From assembly GCA_012295275.1 (NCBI GenBank), contig CM022673.1:9330788-9365787 (forward strand): a stretch of 35,000 nt of DNA, read 5' to 3'. Source of the DNA: Chrysomallon squamiferum. Lineage: Eukaryota > Mollusca > Gastropoda > Neomphalida > Peltospiridae. Positions 31,886 through 35,000 of the stretch are shown here, one piece after another. The position numbers and the translations under genes were made by a program. The notes beneath the pieces are model-generated. The model did no database searches. It was not told the DNA's origin and saw nothing but the letters and a program-made list of their open reading frames with translations. Within the stretch, counting starts at the first letter, position 1. Each line of letters begins with the position of its first letter.

Positions 31886-31935
<50 letters not shown>
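31886..31935. repeat. Poly-T (50)
   Basis: The longest homopolymer in the window, flanked by TTTTA units on the left and TTTAGTTTTAG units on the right. Confidence 0.95.
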
Positions 31936-31936
<1 letters not shown>

Positions 31937-31999
31937 TTTAATTAATTTATTTACTTATTTATTTTATTTTAGTTTAGTTTAGTTTTAGTTTTAGTTTTT

Positions 32000-32560
32000 T
32001 GTTATGCAGTTTTGTACCTATTGTCAAAAACAACCCATACTGCAAGAAAGGAAACCCGCAGCTGCCAAACATCTGACTATTCTTTTTCAGTTAGCATTAA
32101 GAGATGTTCTGTTTATATATATATACCTTCTCATAGACAGGGAAAAACACACCAGTACATCTGTAAATACTGCCTGGGACACGAAATGACGCCGAGAAGA
32201 ATCGATCCCTCTAACCATCGTGCTTGAATAACAACTGAGCTTGAAGTCCTCGTTCCATTCGTCATTTAAGCCGGTACAAAATGACAGTTTTGTTTGTTTT
32301 GAAATATTTTTATGTGAGACTTGAACAAGAAAAGATAAAAACAGAAGAAAAACAAAAAGTGTTTTGTTTATTTTTGTATTCAGCATTGCTAAGTAGTTGG
32401 CTAAACAGCCCGAGGTCAGTTTCGTAACCTTGACTTTTTAAAGCTGTCGTTTTTTAGTTTGTTTTGTTCTGTTGATGGAATGGAAAAATAAATAAAATAT
32501 ATATGAAAACTACGTTTCAAGAATAAATATGATATAATGAATCTTGTATAAAAGAACTGA
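32000..32560. other. Unique block with possible tRNA-like fragment
   Basis: Mixed-composition sequence without a credible gene. Minus-strand 32185-32228 reads CACGATGGTTAGAGGGATCGATTC, with A-box-like and B-box-like words too close together for a normal tRNA; possibly a deleted SINE head. Confidence 0.35.
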
Positions 32561-32573
32561 AGTCATTTAAATG

Positions 32574-32840
32574 TTTTTTTTTTTTTTTTTTTTTTTGTAA
32601 ATCGTTGGGGAAATGTTTTGTTGTTTTTATTGTTCCTGCTGTTCTGTGGCGTTTTTTTTTTTGTTTTTTTTTTTTTTTTTTTTTTTTTTTTCTTTTCCAG
32701 GTTTTGTGATTTGTTTGATCGTTTGTTTGTTTGTTTGTTTTGTTTTTTGTTTTTAATTTTTAAATATATGGGGTTTTGGGAGGTTTATTGTTATTGTTTT
32801 GTTTTTTTTTTTTTTTTTTTTTTTTTGTTTTTTTTTTAAA
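32574..32840. repeat. Series of poly-T tracts
   Basis: T-tracts at about 32574-32596, 32650-32692 and 32801-32838, with (GTTT)n between. The poly-Phe frame here is an artefact. Confidence 0.9.
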
Positions 32841-32844
32841 TTAG

Positions 32845-33300
32845 GACAACAGGAATAGGTTTACTACTGTGAAAAAATACATTTATCTGAAATATTTTTT
32901 CTCTCACACACATTTGTACAAGAGTCTGCAATGTTCGATAAAAAAAATAATAATAATAATAAATAAAATTCTGGCATGCACCTTTCCTTTTGTTCTGTTC
33001 TGTTTGAGTTATTCACATTTTACTTAGTTATTTGTCTTCAGGACAGCATAATTACAATAACTTTTAAATTTTACAAAATTTGATTTGAAAGAAGCATGAT
33101 AGATTTAACACAAGGACCCAAATTAATATCGATATCACAATAATCCAACAACAACAAAGTTTTTTTTTTTTTTTTTTTTTTAAATGTTTTGAAAAAGTAT
33201 CTTTATTTCAAACCTCAATTTCACTCACTTGATGAACTTTCTGAAACAAATATGTCGCCAAAAAAAAAAAAAAAAAAAAATGAAAATCTAAATTTCATTT
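32845..33300. other. AT-rich non-coding DNA
   Basis: Poly-T at about 33160-33181 and poly-A at 33261-33281. No gene. Confidence 0.7.
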
Positions 33301-33785
33301 CCATAAACATTGGACAGACGTTCGCTGTCCGAGATTCCGCGTTCTCCTCACAACCAACTAGTTTTAAAGATCTTTTCATTTCATCAGCTTCACGCTTTCC
33401 CCATCAGCAAATTTCACACTTTCTTAGTTGCCTAAGTGACCATCGTTCATACGGGTCTCTTGCGCGTGCACTTCTCGAGCCCGTCTCGTGCTTCACGAGA
33501 GGTTCGCTCTGTCTCCTCGCGAAGATTGTGAACAACGTGTGAAATTGCACCCTTGGGGTCATAAATTCAGAAGTCGGCCATGCCGAAAATTTCCTAATTT
33601 TTGTGATTCCTTTCCTAGTTTTCTTGGCTGAGAACAGCTTTTCCAACGTAGCCAGCCCCCAGGCGGCATTTTGCCGGAGGGGAGTAATTTCGTCATATTT
33701 GATTGATAAGTTCGGATTTGCTTTCGTTTCGACACAAGGAATGATTTCGTTTCGGTGTGATCTACCAGGTGTGATTTTGTATTAA
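33300..33785. promoter_or_regulatory. Putative regulatory island 4 (T-box pair, N-box palindrome)
   Basis: Repeat-free, GC-richer. TCTCGTGCTTCACGAGA (33484-33500) is a perfect 7-bp inverted repeat of the Hairy/Hes N-box CACNAG. GGTGTGAT occurs twice in direct orientation 14 bp apart (33754 and 33768), the second within AGGTGTGA, a T-box half-site. TGATTGATAAG near 33700 resembles an Exd/Pbx site. Frames of 117 codons (plus, beginning upstream of the island at 33189) and 80 codons (minus) have no recognised domain. Regulatory role is inferred. Confidence 0.35.
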
Positions 33786-33840
33786 TCTTCTTCTTCTTCT
33801 TCTTCTAATTTTAATTTTTTTTTTTTTTTTTTTTTTTTTT
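33786..33840. repeat. (TTC)n then poly-T (26)
   Basis: Seven TTC units, then a T-tract from 33815. Confidence 0.95.
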
Positions 33841-33993
33841 CGGAGCTTGGTTGACGCAAACATTGCTCATGGCGTATACACTTCGCCGGCAGCTCATAGA
33901 CGAGGTCAAAATGATTTGTGAAAACAAATATTTGCACACGTCATCGAGTTCACTAAAATAGCTGAAGATTTTCTAGACGAATAATTTAGTCTA

Positions 33994-34285
33994 GAGATTT
34001 GGAAGTATATCAGATCTGGTAATAATAAAGAGATTTGGAAATTAAAAAAAAAAAAAAAAAAAAATTCGGTTGCTCTGTAAAAGAGATTTGAAAATATTTA
34101 AAATTTGGTAGCAATACAGAGATGTGGAAATATTTGAAATTCGGTAACAATAGTTATAGAGATTTGGATATTGTAAAATTTCTTAATAATAAAGAGATCT
34201 GGAAATGGTATAAAATTTGATAACAATAACGGGATTTGGAAATATATAGAATTTGGTAACAATATAGAAATTTGGGTTTCATAGA
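33994..34285. repeat. 36-bp minisatellite, eight diverged units
   Basis: GAGATTTGGAAATAT-like starts fall at 33994, 34030, 34083, 34119, 34159, 34194, 34231 and 34267 (spacings 36, 53, 36, 40, 35, 37, 36). The 53-bp spacing is explained by a 22-base poly-A inserted in that unit. Units end in TTTGGTAACAATAA-like sequence. Confidence 0.9.
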
Positions 34286-34418
34286 CTAATCTTTATAATA
34301 AATACAATAGTTTTAAATCTTAAAAACTTGGATTTATTAATAGCATGATAAAAACATACCAAATAATTCAACAAAGTTCTTAGTTTTTATACTTGAACAA
34401 CTGTTTGTGGAGAGGTCA

Positions 34419-34522
34419 ATGGATGGTTGTATGCATGTACGTACGTACGTGTATGTGATGTATATGGATGATACATATATATTTGTATGTAGGTCTGTCT
34501 ATGGAAAGATGGATGTGTACGT

Positions 34523-34572
<50 letters not shown>

Positions 34573-35000
34573 GGAATATGGATGAATTATGTATAATCAT
34601 GGGTGAATGTATGTTTGTATATTTGTTTGTTTATATCTTTTTATGTGTGTATTATTCTTTAACGCATTGTTCCTTACTGTGTCAATACAAAATTACCAAG
34701 CATAACAACAATACACAAATATATCACAAACGCACACGCATACTTATTCATAAAAATATAAGAAATATATATGTGTGTTTGTGCGTCTGTTTTTTTATAT
34801 ATTCAAGTGTTGCTAACAAACCACTGTTCAAACTAACAAATATTTATTCTCGTTCTCCTTCGTTTTCTTTACCGTTATTTTTCAAAGAACCGTTTCAATT
34901 TCACTTCGCGTTAATTATTCAAGTAATCGTTTTCGCTATGTCGATTTCCGAGGCGACGGAACAGCACGAAAACTGTCTGGCGGAATTCTTAACAGTGCGC
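34419..35000 (+). CDS. Open frame running off the right edge, unproven (194+ codons)
   Basis: The frame whose codons start at multiples of three is stop-free from 34344 (after a TAG at 34341) to the last base, 219 codons; the first ATG is at 34419. The part to about 34,640 reads TATG/TG microsatellite-like DNA (Met, Val, Cys, Tyr rich) and carries little coding signal. The final 50 codons look different: a pyrimidine-rich stretch ends in TTTTTCAAAG (34878-34887, acceptor-like). Then come codons with a hydrophobic stretch and, from ATG 34938, MSISEATEQHENCLAEFLTV, in GC-richer sequence. A last-part exon starting near 34888 or a start at 34938 are the more likely options. No family recognised; a chance open frame is quite possible. 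Confidence 0.25.
34523..34571. repeat. (TG)24 microsatellite
   Basis: Uninterrupted TG run inside the open frame above. Confidence 0.95.

Noticed and set aside
32185-32228. tRNA gene on the minus strand
   Set aside because: A-box-like and B-box-like words almost touch; no anticodon arm fits between them.

Overview
This window looks like nuclear DNA from an animal. It has very low GC (roughly 30% by eye), a high density of microsatellites and homopolymers ((TA)n, (GA)n, (CA)n, (TTA)n, (GAT)n, poly-T runs up to 50), no dense bacterial-style coding, and scattered islands of higher GC that read as unique sequence. The simple-repeat spectrum and tRNA-like remnants would fit a lophotrochozoan such as a mollusc (possibly a cephalopod), but no diagnostic gene or intact SINE body is present, so this placement is tentative.

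No complete, recognisable protein-coding gene is visible. Nearly all long open frames are translations of simple repeats. The best coding candidates are: a 63-codon putative first coding exon at 5883-6072, with good start context, balanced composition and a GT donor, directly downstream of a purine-rich GA tract; a 27-codon putative first exon at 10608-10689 whose product resembles a mitochondrial presequence, also just downstream of a long (GA)n tract; a 76-codon single-exon frame at 11754-11984 with a hydrophobic N-terminus and a TATA-like box and CRE upstream; and a stop-free frame of 219 codons (34344-35000) that runs off the right edge. None could be assigned to a family.

Layout: 1-5,880 is AT-rich, simple-repeat-filled intergenic or intronic DNA with a 69-bp exact duplication near 4.7 kb. 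5,883-6,072 is candidate exon 1. 6,100-10,480 is repeats and two tRNA-like remnants. 10,480-12,200 holds the second candidate exon and the CRE/TATA block. 12,200-20,300 is mostly repeats, broken by unique blocks with palindromic bZIP and E-box sites (14.5-14.9 kb, 16.3-16.7 kb). 20.3-21.8 kb is an old, diverged tandem-repeat field, including a clear 42-bp unit array. 23.8-24.1 kb is a threonine-rich coding-like repeat with an internal frame change. From about 24.8 kb to the right end, a series of GC-richer unique islands (26.2-26.9, 27.8-28.5, 29.9-31.2, 33.3-33.8, 34.85-35.0 kb) alternates with poly-T/poly-A tracts. These carry clusters of recognisable transcription-factor motifs (Meis/Hox/Fox, NRF-1-like, SP/KLF, paired-homeodomain P3, T-box, E-box, N-box) but no convincing codons. 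The simplest reading is a cis-regulatory landscape flanking a gene outside the window; this is inference and needs cross-species alignment.

No undescribed multi-gene system could be recognised. The most notable signals are the cluster of putative regulatory islands, the excess of CACGTG E-boxes, the coding-like Thr-rich repeat, and the tandem arrays at 21.5 and 34.1 kb.
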